Of a stretch of 64,000 nucleotides of DNA, positions 16,739 to 23,258 are shown one piece after another (position 1 is the stretch's first letter; each line of letters opens with the position of its first letter). Origin of the DNA: Bacteroidales bacterium UBA2861 (GTDB lineage: Bacteria; Bacteroidota; Bacteroidia; Bacteroidales; UBA932). The stretch is from NCBI GenBank assembly GCA_002350615.1, contig DEFD01000031.1:1-64000 (forward strand), written 5' to 3'. The notes beneath the pieces are model-generated. The model saw nothing but the letters and a program-made list of their open reading frames with translations. It had not been told where the DNA came from and did not search any database. A program made the translations under genes and the position numbers.

Positions 16739-17122
16739 ATGAAAAAGAACCCTTTATTTGATAAATGCGTTGCAACTGTCGCTCCTGAGGTGATGGAGGA
16801 AGTCAGTCTGAATGTTGACATTGCAAACCGCATCTATGATCTTCTTAAGAAGAACAAAATGACTCAGCGGGAATTTGCAGCGCTGATGGGTAAGCGCGAG
16901 TCGGAGATTTCAAGATGGCTTACCGGATCACATGGATTTACTACTACGACTTTGTCCAAGATCGCTGCAGTGTTAGGAGAACCGGTCGTAGAGGTGAAAA
17001 AAGGTCCTGAAGTAAGATATGTATTTGTCCCCGTACAAGGATTTATAACACCTTCAGAATCTTATGATGGATCTTATAATGACCGGAATCACAGCTACTT
17101 CAGTATGAAATATTTTAATTGA
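16739..17122 (+). CDS. XRE-type antitoxin with C-terminal extension (HigA-like)
   Basis: This 127-residue DNA-binding protein has a lambda-repressor-type helix-turn-helix at about residues 28-80 (MTQREFAALMGKRESEISRW at 41-60, then TLSKIAAVLG). It should bind and neutralise the upstream toxin and repress the operon. Beyond the HTH there is an unusual 43-residue tail (85-127) rich in aromatic residues (Tyr94, Phe96, Phe102, Tyr109, Tyr113, Tyr120, Phe121, Tyr125, Phe126). In mycobacterial TAC systems a comparable antitoxin tail is the chaperone-addiction segment bound by SecB. It starts 8 nt after the toxin and ends 6 nt before the SecB-like gene. Confidence 0.8.
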   Translation: MKKNPLFDKCVATVAPEVMEEVSLNVDIANRIYDLLKKNKMTQREFAALMGKRESEISRWLTGSHGFTTTTLSKIAAVLGEPVVEVKKGPEVRYVFVPVQGFITPSESYDGSYNDRNHSYFSMKYFN

Positions 17123-17128
17123 ATTGTT

Positions 17129-17566
17129 ATGGCGGAAAATCATGTAAATATCCAGATGAGGCTTGCCTCCGTCAGTGAAGTAAGCTTCATGATGTCTCCT
17201 GGAAAAGTGGGGGACAATATCGATCCGGAAACAATCCAGGTCGGTTTTTCGACACAGATTCAACCAGATGTAGAAAACAATATCTTCAATTTGTTTTTTG
17301 GTACTCGTTATGAACTTGACGGGGATGTTGTACTCGAGAGTTTGTACAAGTTCGAATTTGAAGTAAAAAATCTTGGTCAGTTCATTATTTTCAGAGATAA
17401 CCAAAACATTACGGTAAACCACATAATGCCGCATTTCTTAAGTGTTGCAGTAGGCACAATGCGTGGCATTCTGGTTGTCAAGACAGCTGGAACGAATTTC
17501 TCCAAGTATCCATTGCCTATGATAGATGTCAATCAACTGAACACTAACCTGTCAACTCAGGGATAA
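17129..17566 (+). CDS. SecB-like chaperone of the TA module
   Basis: This 145-residue protein is probably a SecB-fold chaperone. The central beta-rich part alternates strands as in SecB (TIQVGFSTQIQP, FFGTRYELDGD, LYKFEFEVKNLG). The C-terminus has the SecB-type layout of a 'xxRGxL..KTxGT' helix start followed by a proline hydrophobic segment (RGILVVKTAGTNFSKYPLP, residues 112-130). It is too divergent for me to call a general export SecB. Its position as third gene after toxin and antitoxin points to a dedicated TAC chaperone that protects the antitoxin. Structure prediction would be decisive. Confidence 0.65.
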   Translation: MAENHVNIQMRLASVSEVSFMMSPGKVGDNIDPETIQVGFSTQIQPDVENNIFNLFFGTRYELDGDVVLESLYKFEFEVKNLGQFIIFRDNQNITVNHIMPHFLSVAVGTMRGILVVKTAGTNFSKYPLPMIDVNQLNTNLSTQG

Positions 17567-17590
17567 ACTTGGCGAAACTGGAAAGATTTG

Positions 17591-18112
17591 CTACTCTTGA
17601 AAGGACTTTATCCGACGAAAACGGACGTTCGGAGCATCTTCAAGAGTAATTGTGTTGTCGTCAATAACGACATGCAAGTATGGAGAACCGTAGGCTGTGT
17701 TGTATATGTTTGAGAGAGACCTGTAATCGTGATGTATTCGTCCTCCCTTATAGATCAAGTCCCTAGATGCGCCTTTGAGGAATATACTTTTACGTTTATT
17801 GACGATACCATTATCAAATACTGGCAATGACTCCCTTCCTTCATCAAATTCCATCATAAAGATCTCATTGTATTTGACGCTGAATACCGTTTCGGATGTC
17901 TGATCGTAATGGAGATAATTGGTGAATCTTATCTCGTCTGGATCTTGAAATATGGCCCAGTCCCCTGCAATATCAACACTGTTTCCGTATGAATCGGTAA
18001 TGATGGTGCTGAGGTTGAATGTCCCAGGAGAAAGCTCGTGATCCCTAGACTGATTTAGCTTGCTGCAACTTGCAAAAAGAATCAGGAGCAGTATTGATGT
18101 AATTTTTCTCAT
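17591..18112 (-). CDS. small lipoprotein of unknown function
   Basis: The 173-residue protein begins with a lipoprotein signal peptide whose lipobox LFASC puts the acylated cysteine at residue 16. ATG 18112 is chosen because the signal peptide starts there; the longer open frame upstream has no promoter and no protein-like sequence. The mature part is hydrophilic with beta-rich segments (AGDWAIFQDPDEIRF, LHVVIDDNTITLEDA). I recognise no domain. It is convergent with the TA-chaperone operon, 24 nt away, and is AT-rich like it. Confidence 0.7.
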   Translation of the reverse strand: MRKITSILLLILFASCSKLNQSRDHELSPGTFNLSTIITDSYGNSVDIAGDWAIFQDPDEIRFTNYLHYDQTSETVFSVKYNEIFMMEFDEGRESLPVFDNGIVNKRKSIFLKGASRDLIYKGGRIHHDYRSLSNIYNTAYGSPYLHVVIDDNTITLEDAPNVRFRRIKSFQE

Positions 18113-18227
18113 TGTCTCTAGATTCTTGAATATACATGGCAACCTGCAATTTTTGTACCGCGGATTTGTTTGACGATTTCTACCAGCGACAATTTCAGAC
18201 TCCGGCGTGTCTTGGCAGAACGAACTT

Positions 18228-18602
18228 TTACCAGACAAAGATATTCCGCAGGATCCACCAGGCGATGAAAAGGGTGAATACGGACCAAGAGAGGATGCCG
18301 CTGCGGGAAAGTGCCTGAAGCCGGGGAAAACGCTCCCCGAATAATTCAGCGGATCCGTAAAACAATACGATGGGAATGCAGATGACGAGCATCGCATTGT
18401 AGTGGAAAGCGCCTGAGAGGTTCAGCCTTAACAGTTGGTGCAGCGCTCTTTGGCTGCCGCATCCCGGACATTTTAGCCCGGTAAGCAGATTGAACGGGCA
18501 TCTCGGGAACGGTGTCTTGGCGGGGTCCAGGCAAAAATAAATGCAGAACAAGAACAAAACGGCAACCGCCGTCAGGACAATCGCCGTTTGTTTCCTGCTC
18601 AT
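18228..18602 (-). CDS. DUF2752 membrane protein
   Basis: The 124-residue protein has three or four hydrophobic segments and the DUF2752 signature CPFNLLTGLKCPGCGSQRAL, with its cysteine pair and the GCGxxRA motif. The function of the family is not known. ATG 18602 starts the first hydrophobic segment; the longer open frame is not protein-like. It is the last gene of a three-gene minus-strand cluster with CD225 and TM2 proteins, 11 nt downstream of the former. Confidence 0.82.
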   Translation of the reverse strand: MSRKQTAIVLTAVAVLFLFCIYFCLDPAKTPFPRCPFNLLTGLKCPGCGSQRALHQLLRLNLSGAFHYNAMLVICIPIVLFYGSAELFGERFPRLQALSRSGILSWSVFTLFIAWWILRNIFVW

Positions 18603-18613
18603 GGATATGCGTA

Positions 18614-18919
18614 TTAAATAAAGGATATGCCGGCAAGTCCTGTAAAGACGCCTGCAGCCACCATGATGATGTAACCGCATTCGCCCACAAGGCCGATTAT
18701 GATGTTGACCAGGATCCATGTGCCGGCTTTCCTGTTCTGCTCCTCGCTCTGAAGGTAGAGAGTCTGCCGCAGTCCATCATCCGTAGTCAGGATGGCACTG
18801 TTGTACAGGCTGTTGGATTTCGAAGAATGGATAATTGCGAAGATGCCTCCGAGAAGGCAGCAGAAGATGGTGCTGAGAACAGCCCAGACCATCCTGTTTT
18901 TATGAGGAAGTACGGTCAT
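18614..18919 (-). CDS. CD225/dispanin-family membrane protein
   Basis: The 101-residue protein has two transmembrane segments (AVLSTIFCCLLGGIFAII, near residues 13-30, and WILVNIIIGLVGECGYII near 68-85). They are separated by a polar loop with the dispanin-like pattern of small residues and a basic segment. The family includes vertebrate interferon-induced IFITM proteins; bacterial members are uncharacterised. It lies 3 nt downstream of the TM2 gene and 11 nt upstream of the DUF2752 gene, clearly one transcript. Confidence 0.75.
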   Translation of the reverse strand: MTVLPHKNRMVWAVLSTIFCCLLGGIFAIIHSSKSNSLYNSAILTTDDGLRQTLYLQSEEQNRKAGTWILVNIIIGLVGECGYIIMVAAGVFTGLAGISFI

Positions 18920-18922
18920 GGT

Positions 18923-19261
18923 TTATTTGCTGAGTAGGATTGCCTGAGAGAGTTTTCTGTAATTGTACTCGCGTGTGCGCCTGGTCGCGGAGAAAATGTC
19001 AACCAGCCACCAGATCCCGAGTCCGTAGCATGTGATTACCTTGACCACGCCCATGGCGATATCGTCAATAAAGAACCGGTCCCAGCCAAGAAGTATGGCT
19101 ATTACCAGGATCAGGGTAGGATTCTGCAGGCTTACGCCAAGAACAAGACTGGCCTTGGAATCGTCGAGCTCTTCAAGTTGCTTCTGGATGGACGGAAGCT
19201 GGATGGGATCCAGGAATTCTCCATTTTTAAGGAGAAAGGATTGAATTAGTTCTTGTTTCAT
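18923..19261 (-). CDS. TM2-domain membrane protein
   Basis: The 112-residue protein has a polar N-terminal 45 residues followed by the TM2 domain. That domain is two hydrophobic segments around the motif GWDRFFIDDIAMG (HRFY-like turn) and CYGLGIWWLVDIFSA. TM2 proteins are small and widespread but without a fixed function. It is first in the cluster with the CD225 and DUF2752 genes and has a consensus promoter 22 nt upstream. Confidence 0.83.
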   Translation of the reverse strand: MKQELIQSFLLKNGEFLDPIQLPSIQKQLEELDDSKASLVLGVSLQNPTLILVIAILLGWDRFFIDDIAMGVVKVITCYGLGIWWLVDIFSATRRTREYNYRKLSQAILLSK

Positions 19262-19283
19262 CAGTTTGAATGTTTACAGGAGA

Positions 19284-19314
19284 CAAATATATGAATATTT
19301 CATCCAATATCAAA
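19284..19314 (-). promoter_or_regulatory. promoter of the TM2/CD225/DUF2752 cluster
   Basis: Read on the minus strand it is TTTG (19311-19314), a 19-nt spacer and TATATTTG (19284-19291), a full consensus match 22 nt before the ATG at 19261. Confidence 0.8.
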
Positions 19315-19359
19315 CTTACAGCGACTTTTTGCATCAAAAGCAGGATTGCATTTAATGCT

Positions 19360-19367
19360 TATATTTG
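19360..19367 (+). promoter_or_regulatory. -7 promoter box upstream of the 19374 gene
   Basis: TATATTTG ends 6 nt before the GTG start at 19374. The box rules out the TTG at 19365 as a start codon. Confidence 0.5.
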
Positions 19368-19373
19368 CATCCC

Positions 19374-20045
19374 GTGAGCCGTAAACTTGCCTGCATATTG
19401 CTGATAATCTTCGCTTCCTGCTGCTGTATGGGAGCGCAGGAGATGCTGGATGCTTCCAAGGTGCGGGCCCGTGCAGGCGGACGTCTCCGCAGGATGTTGC
19501 CCTCTTTGGGCCTTCCTCTTAAATCCGACGGCCAGCCGGATCATGTGGTACAGTTCAAGGACGGCAGATGGACAGGCTCGGATGCTGTGAAATCCCGCCC
19601 GAACTGGATAATGTGGGAGATGTCCCAGGATTCTCTTTCCGTGCCTGCATTCCTGGCGCCTTTCCTGGATGAATTCCGCAGATGGGCGGGGGAGTCGCCG
19701 GCCGGCAGGACGGCCGTAGTCTACGGCTCGTATCCTTATGGCTGGTATGTGGCGGGATGCAAGAGGGCGCGTTTCGGTTTCGGCTGGAAATCAATTGCTT
19801 TCATACTCGAACCGCGCAGCGGATACAAAGAGAACATATTCCTTCACAGCGTGTCGGTGAACAAGGTAGAGGCCCGTACCGGGTATAATCTGTTTCCGAA
19901 TCTTCCCGCCCATCTGCAGGAAATCATAGAGGAGATGACTGCATACGAGCTTCTGTGCCCGATTCAAGAATTCGAGGTGCCAGAATCTGAAAGGCCTGAA
20001 GAAGAACTTGACTATGAGGGGCTTCTGGATATGATGGAAAGATAG
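19374..20045 (+). CDS. exported protein of unknown function
   Basis: The 223-residue protein has an N-terminal signal sequence (KLACILLIIFASCCCMGAQ), with a cysteine cluster that could be a lipobox or a signal-peptidase I site before AQE. The mature part is soluble and mixed (GSYPYGWYVAGCKRARFGF, then a helical acidic C-terminus PEEELDYEGLLDMMER). I know no family for it. GTG 19374 is preferred over TTG 19365 because the latter lies in the promoter box. It precedes the Hdr-like operon but is separated from it by an inverted repeat and a promoter. Confidence 0.65.
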   Translation: MSRKLACILLIIFASCCCMGAQEMLDASKVRARAGGRLRRMLPSLGLPLKSDGQPDHVVQFKDGRWTGSDAVKSRPNWIMWEMSQDSLSVPAFLAPFLDEFRRWAGESPAGRTAVVYGSYPYGWYVAGCKRARFGFGWKSIAFILEPRSGYKENIFLHSVSVNKVEARTGYNLFPNLPAHLQEIIEEMTAYELLCPIQEFEVPESERPEEELDYEGLLDMMER

Positions 20046-20096
20046 TGAAAGATAAGATAATAAAAACTTTCACTATTTTATTTTTTATTACATTTG
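20042..20096 (+). promoter_or_regulatory. 10-bp inverted repeat and -7 box in front of the Hdr-like operon
   Basis: ATAGTGAAAG (20042-20051) and CTTTCACTAT (20067-20076) are perfect inverted arms 15 nt apart. The right arm occupies the -33 position of the promoter whose -7 box is TACATTTG (20089-20096). It could act as an operator, or as the terminator of the upstream gene since T-rich sequence follows. Confidence 0.5.
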
Positions 20097-20120
20097 CAAT
20101 CTTGACAAACCTGAACCGAA

Positions 20121-20831
20121 ATGGGTAAACTATACGATGAACTTTGCAAGGATTATCGCTTCAAGGAAGGGATGAAAACCTGCATTAACTGCGGCACCTG
20201 CACGGCTATATGTCCGGCGGCAGAATTCTATCGCTACGATCCCCGCAAGATACTGGATACCGTCCAGAGAAAGGACGACGAGGACATCCTTGCCCTTCTC
20301 AAGAGCGAAACCATATGGTACTGTGGGGAATGCATGTCCTGCCTCACGAGGTGCCCGCGTAAAAACGGCGCCGGCCTGGTGATAATGGCCCTCAGGAACC
20401 TTTCCATAAAACTCGGGTATTTCACGGAATCGGAAAAGGGAAGACAGATATATCCCCTCACCAAAGCCCTGACCGGAAACGTTCTGAATCTTGGCTATTG
20501 CGTCCATCCTTCTACCTACAGGTATGAGGACCATCCTGAATCCGGCCCCGTCTTCGAATGGGTGCTTGAGCATAAGGAAGATGTTTACAAACGTCTCGGA
20601 GCAAATTACGCTGGGGAAGGCCCGGGCATCCTTCGGGCGATTCCACAGAAGGACCTGGATGAGCTGAAGGCGATTTTTGATGAAACAGGTGGAACCGAGC
20701 GTATCGAGAGCGTGGAAAAATTCTCCGAAAAGAAGGCGGAGGAAATGGGCATGAGCCTTGACGAGTACAAGGCATATACTTTTACGCACTGCTCCCGCGG
20801 ACATTTCAACAATGAACAGGAAACATTATGA
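20121..20831 (+). CDS. heterodisulfide reductase subunit C-like ferredoxin protein
   Basis: The 236-residue protein carries two 4Fe-4S motifs, CINCGTCTAICP (Cys21, 24, 27, 31) and CGECMSCLTRCP (about residues 75-86), as in HdrC. HdrC passes electrons between HdrA flavin and the HdrB catalytic site. A C-terminal extension of about 100 residues is longer than in methanogen HdrC. It is the first of five genes that overlap by 1-10 nt (the next starts at the ATGA of its stop). Confidence 0.88.
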   Translation: MGKLYDELCKDYRFKEGMKTCINCGTCTAICPAAEFYRYDPRKILDTVQRKDDEDILALLKSETIWYCGECMSCLTRCPRKNGAGLVIMALRNLSIKLGYFTESEKGRQIYPLTKALTGNVLNLGYCVHPSTYRYEDHPESGPVFEWVLEHKEDVYKRLGANYAGEGPGILRAIPQKDLDELKAIFDETGGTERIESVEKFSEKKAEEMGMSLDEYKAYTFTHCSRGHFNNEQETL

Positions 20832-21898
20832 TATATCAGGGAAAACAAAAAATTTGGTCCGACTATCAGAAGGACATTCCGGACGACCACTGGTTTTATG
20901 TGCGCAGCTGCATACGTCAGAGCTTCTTCCCGGGATCCGAGAAATTCTTCATGAAGATTGTCAGGGACGATCTTGGGAAGGATATCTATGAGACTGAGCA
21001 TCATACCACCTGCGGCGGCATAGCCTATCACTGCGATACCATTCCGCAGGAAACTGCGATGACGATTGTTGCCCGCCAGTTCGCTCTCATGACCGAAGCC
21101 GGATACGAGAATCTGGTCGCCTCCTGCATAACATCTTTCGGAAATTACTGTGAAACCATAGAAACCTGGCGCGAATTCCCCGAACTTGAAGCCCGGGTGC
21201 GCGAACATCTCTGGAAGGCTTGCCGCCGGGAATTCAAGGTGCCAAAATACGTGGCCCACGCCAGCGATCTCGTTTACAAGTTCCGCAATGAAATCGCCGC
21301 ACGCGCAAAATTCCGCCTTGTAGACCATGAAACCGGCGAACCGCTTAGGATCGTGGAGCATATTGGCTGCCACTATTCCAAGATGTTCCCCCATAAAGGC
21401 GTGGGCGGAGCGGAGTACCCCTGTGTGCTCAGCGGTATGGCAGAAGCATGGGGCGGGGAAGTGATAGACTATCCCGAGAGGCGTCATTGCTGCGGATTCG
21501 GATTCCGCCAGTATCTGGTAAGGGCCAACAGGGGATATTCCCTTTCCAATACACACAAGAAGTTCGAGTCAATGGAACCATATCATCCTGACTGTATCAT
21601 AACCAACTGCCCCGGCTGTCCCTTCTTCCTGGACCGCTGGCAATATGTGATTTCGGAGATGGAAGGCAAGACCTATGGACAGGACGGACATGGCATCCCC
21701 GTGTTGACCTATGAGGAGCTTGCGGCCCTGGTGCTTGGCTACGATCCTTGGGATATGGGGCTCCAGATACATCAGGTTGGCCTGGAACCGCTGCTTGACA
21801 AAATGGGGGTTCCCTACGATCCCTCGAAAAAGTATCTCGGGCTTAACGAAAAAGAAATCATGAAACCTGGACTGCCTACGGTCCTGAAATGTTGCTGA
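20828..21898 (+). CDS. heterodisulfide reductase subunit B-like protein
   Basis: The 356-residue protein has the HdrB-type cysteine-rich CCG architecture: CGGIAYHCDT in the first half, and HIGCHYSKMF, RHCCGFGFR and NCPGCPFF in the second. In methanogens these cysteines hold the paired non-cubane 4Fe-4S clusters that cleave CoM-S-S-CoB. Here the substrate is unknown, since no methanogenesis genes are present. It is about 60 residues longer than methanogen HdrB. It overlaps the first gene by 4 nt and the next by up to 10 nt. Confidence 0.87.
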   Translation: MIYQGKQKIWSDYQKDIPDDHWFYVRSCIRQSFFPGSEKFFMKIVRDDLGKDIYETEHHTTCGGIAYHCDTIPQETAMTIVARQFALMTEAGYENLVASCITSFGNYCETIETWREFPELEARVREHLWKACRREFKVPKYVAHASDLVYKFRNEIAARAKFRLVDHETGEPLRIVEHIGCHYSKMFPHKGVGGAEYPCVLSGMAEAWGGEVIDYPERRHCCGFGFRQYLVRANRGYSLSNTHKKFESMEPYHPDCIITNCPGCPFFLDRWQYVISEMEGKTYGQDGHGIPVLTYEELAALVLGYDPWDMGLQIHQVGLEPLLDKMGVPYDPSKKYLGLNEKEIMKPGLPTVLKCC

Positions 21899-22920
21899 TG
21901 ACTATGGACAGGAAAATCGTTATAATCGGCGGAGGCATCGCCGGCATGGAGACTGCGGCTTGCCTGCGGGACCTTGGATGGACTCCCGTGATTGTCGAAC
22001 AATCGTCCGCCCTCGGCGGACATGTGGCGGAATGGAACTGCCTCTTCCCGGATCTCGCGCCGGCCGGCAAACTTGTCGATTCCCTTAGGGCGAAGGTGGA
22101 AGGAATTGAAATTCACCTCGATACGGTGATAGCTGCCATCAATTATCTTCGCAAGGGTTACAGCCTCGTACTTTCGGACGGAACCAAACTCCAAAGCGAT
22201 GCGGTGGTTTTTGCAACCGGTTTCAGTCTTTTCCGCGCGGAGAAGAAAGAAGAATACGGATATGGCATTTACGACCATGTAATCAGCAACAAGGACCTTG
22301 AACTCTGGTTCAATACCGGCAGCGACGAGCGTGTTCCCGACAATCCTAAGGCAGTGGGGTTTGTGCATTGCGTGGGTTCCAGGGACATCAAGGCCGGCAA
22401 TACACAGTGTTCCAAAGTCTGCTGCATCACGGCCATCAAGCAGGCAATAGAGTTCAAGGAGAAATTTCCGAAGGCGGAAGTATACTGTTTCTACATGGAC
22501 CTGCGCCTCTTCGGACGCAAGTATGAGGATTTCTATATACACGCACAGAAGGACATGGGCATACATTTTATCCGTGGCCGCGTGTCCGAGGTGTCGGAAA
22601 CGATCGACGGGCGCGTGTTCGTAAAGGCGGAGGACACCCTGTCGGGCAAGCCGCTGCGCGTGAGCCTCGACCTGCTTGTACTCATGGCAGGTATAGTCTG
22701 CAACCGGGACAACGACAGGCTGGCGCAGGCTGTTTCCCTCCCTCTGGACGAAGACGGCTTCTTCCGCAGCAGGGACAATGTCTCACAGCTTACCCTGTCG
22801 GACAAACCGGGCGTTTTCTTTGCCGGCACCTGCACCGGACCCAAAACCATTCCGGAGACGCTGGCTGAAGCCAGAAGCGCCGCGCTGGCAGTAAATGAAT
22901 ACCTTAAAACGCTCAAGTAA
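21889..22920 (+). CDS. short heterodisulfide reductase subunit A-like flavoprotein
   Basis: The 343-residue protein contains the HdrA FAD-binding GGGIAGMETAACLRDLGW near the N-terminus, the HdrA-specific QCSKVCCITAIKQA segment and the C-terminal FAD contact GVFFAGTCTGPKTIPETLAEA. Methanogen HdrA is about 650 residues with extra ferredoxin domains; this is only the FAD core, closer in size to QmoA. ATG 21889 is the first start; ATG 21898 (overlapping the HdrB-like stop) or 21904 are possible. It should link the ferredoxin-like subunits to the flavin. Confidence 0.87.
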   Translation: MLLMTMDRKIVIIGGGIAGMETAACLRDLGWTPVIVEQSSALGGHVAEWNCLFPDLAPAGKLVDSLRAKVEGIEIHLDTVIAAINYLRKGYSLVLSDGTKLQSDAVVFATGFSLFRAEKKEEYGYGIYDHVISNKDLELWFNTGSDERVPDNPKAVGFVHCVGSRDIKAGNTQCSKVCCITAIKQAIEFKEKFPKAEVYCFYMDLRLFGRKYEDFYIHAQKDMGIHFIRGRVSEVSETIDGRVFVKAEDTLSGKPLRVSLDLLVLMAGIVCNRDNDRLAQAVSLPLDEDGFFRSRDNVSQLTLSDKPGVFFAGTCTGPKTIPETLAEARSAALAVNEYLKTLK

Positions 22921-23258
22921 TGGATTTCGGTTTCAGCCTGTCCCCGAGTTCGGCAGTCAATCTGGACAACACGGACATGTCGCTCTATGAGCGTCTTTGC
23001 GAGCGGGAACCCGGTGCGAAGACCTGCATGGCCTGCGGCAGTTGCAGTGCGACCTGCACGGTGAGCGCCATCAACGGAATGAGCGTGCGCAAGGTCATCC
23101 TCGGCCTTCAGCGCGGGCAGTTCCGTGATGTGGAGAAGATGCTTTCCCGCTGCATGCTTTGCGGAAAATGCACCATGGTTTGCCCGAGGGGAATCAATAC
23201 CCGGCATCTCATTCTCGAGCTGTGCCGTCTTTATGGTAGCAAGGAGGGTGAACTATGA
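22920..23258 (+). CDS. second HdrC-like 4Fe-4S protein
   Basis: The 112-residue protein is little more than two 4Fe-4S motifs, CMACGSCSATCTV and CMLCGKCTMVCPRG, joined by a helical stretch (VRKVILGLQRGQFRDVEKM). This is the HdrC/QmoC-type dicluster fold. In the first motif the usual final proline is absent (CTV). The start overlaps the previous stop by 1 nt and the end overlaps the next gene by 4 nt. It probably connects the HdrA-like flavoprotein with the membrane subunit. Confidence 0.88.
   Translation: MDFGFSLSPSSAVNLDNTDMSLYERLCEREPGAKTCMACGSCSATCTVSAINGMSVRKVILGLQRGQFRDVEKMLSRCMLCGKCTMVCPRGINTRHLILELCRLYGSKEGEL

Noticed and set aside
18113..18397. Extended N-terminus for the lipoprotein gene
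   Set aside because: The upstream part overlaps the DUF2752 gene and is not protein-like. A lipoprotein signal begins at 18112.
16001..19360. Attachment-site repeat of the tRNA-Val 3' end bounding an island
   Set aside because: I looked for a copy of the TTCGAATCCAGT..CCTTCC end downstream and found none; no integrase is present.
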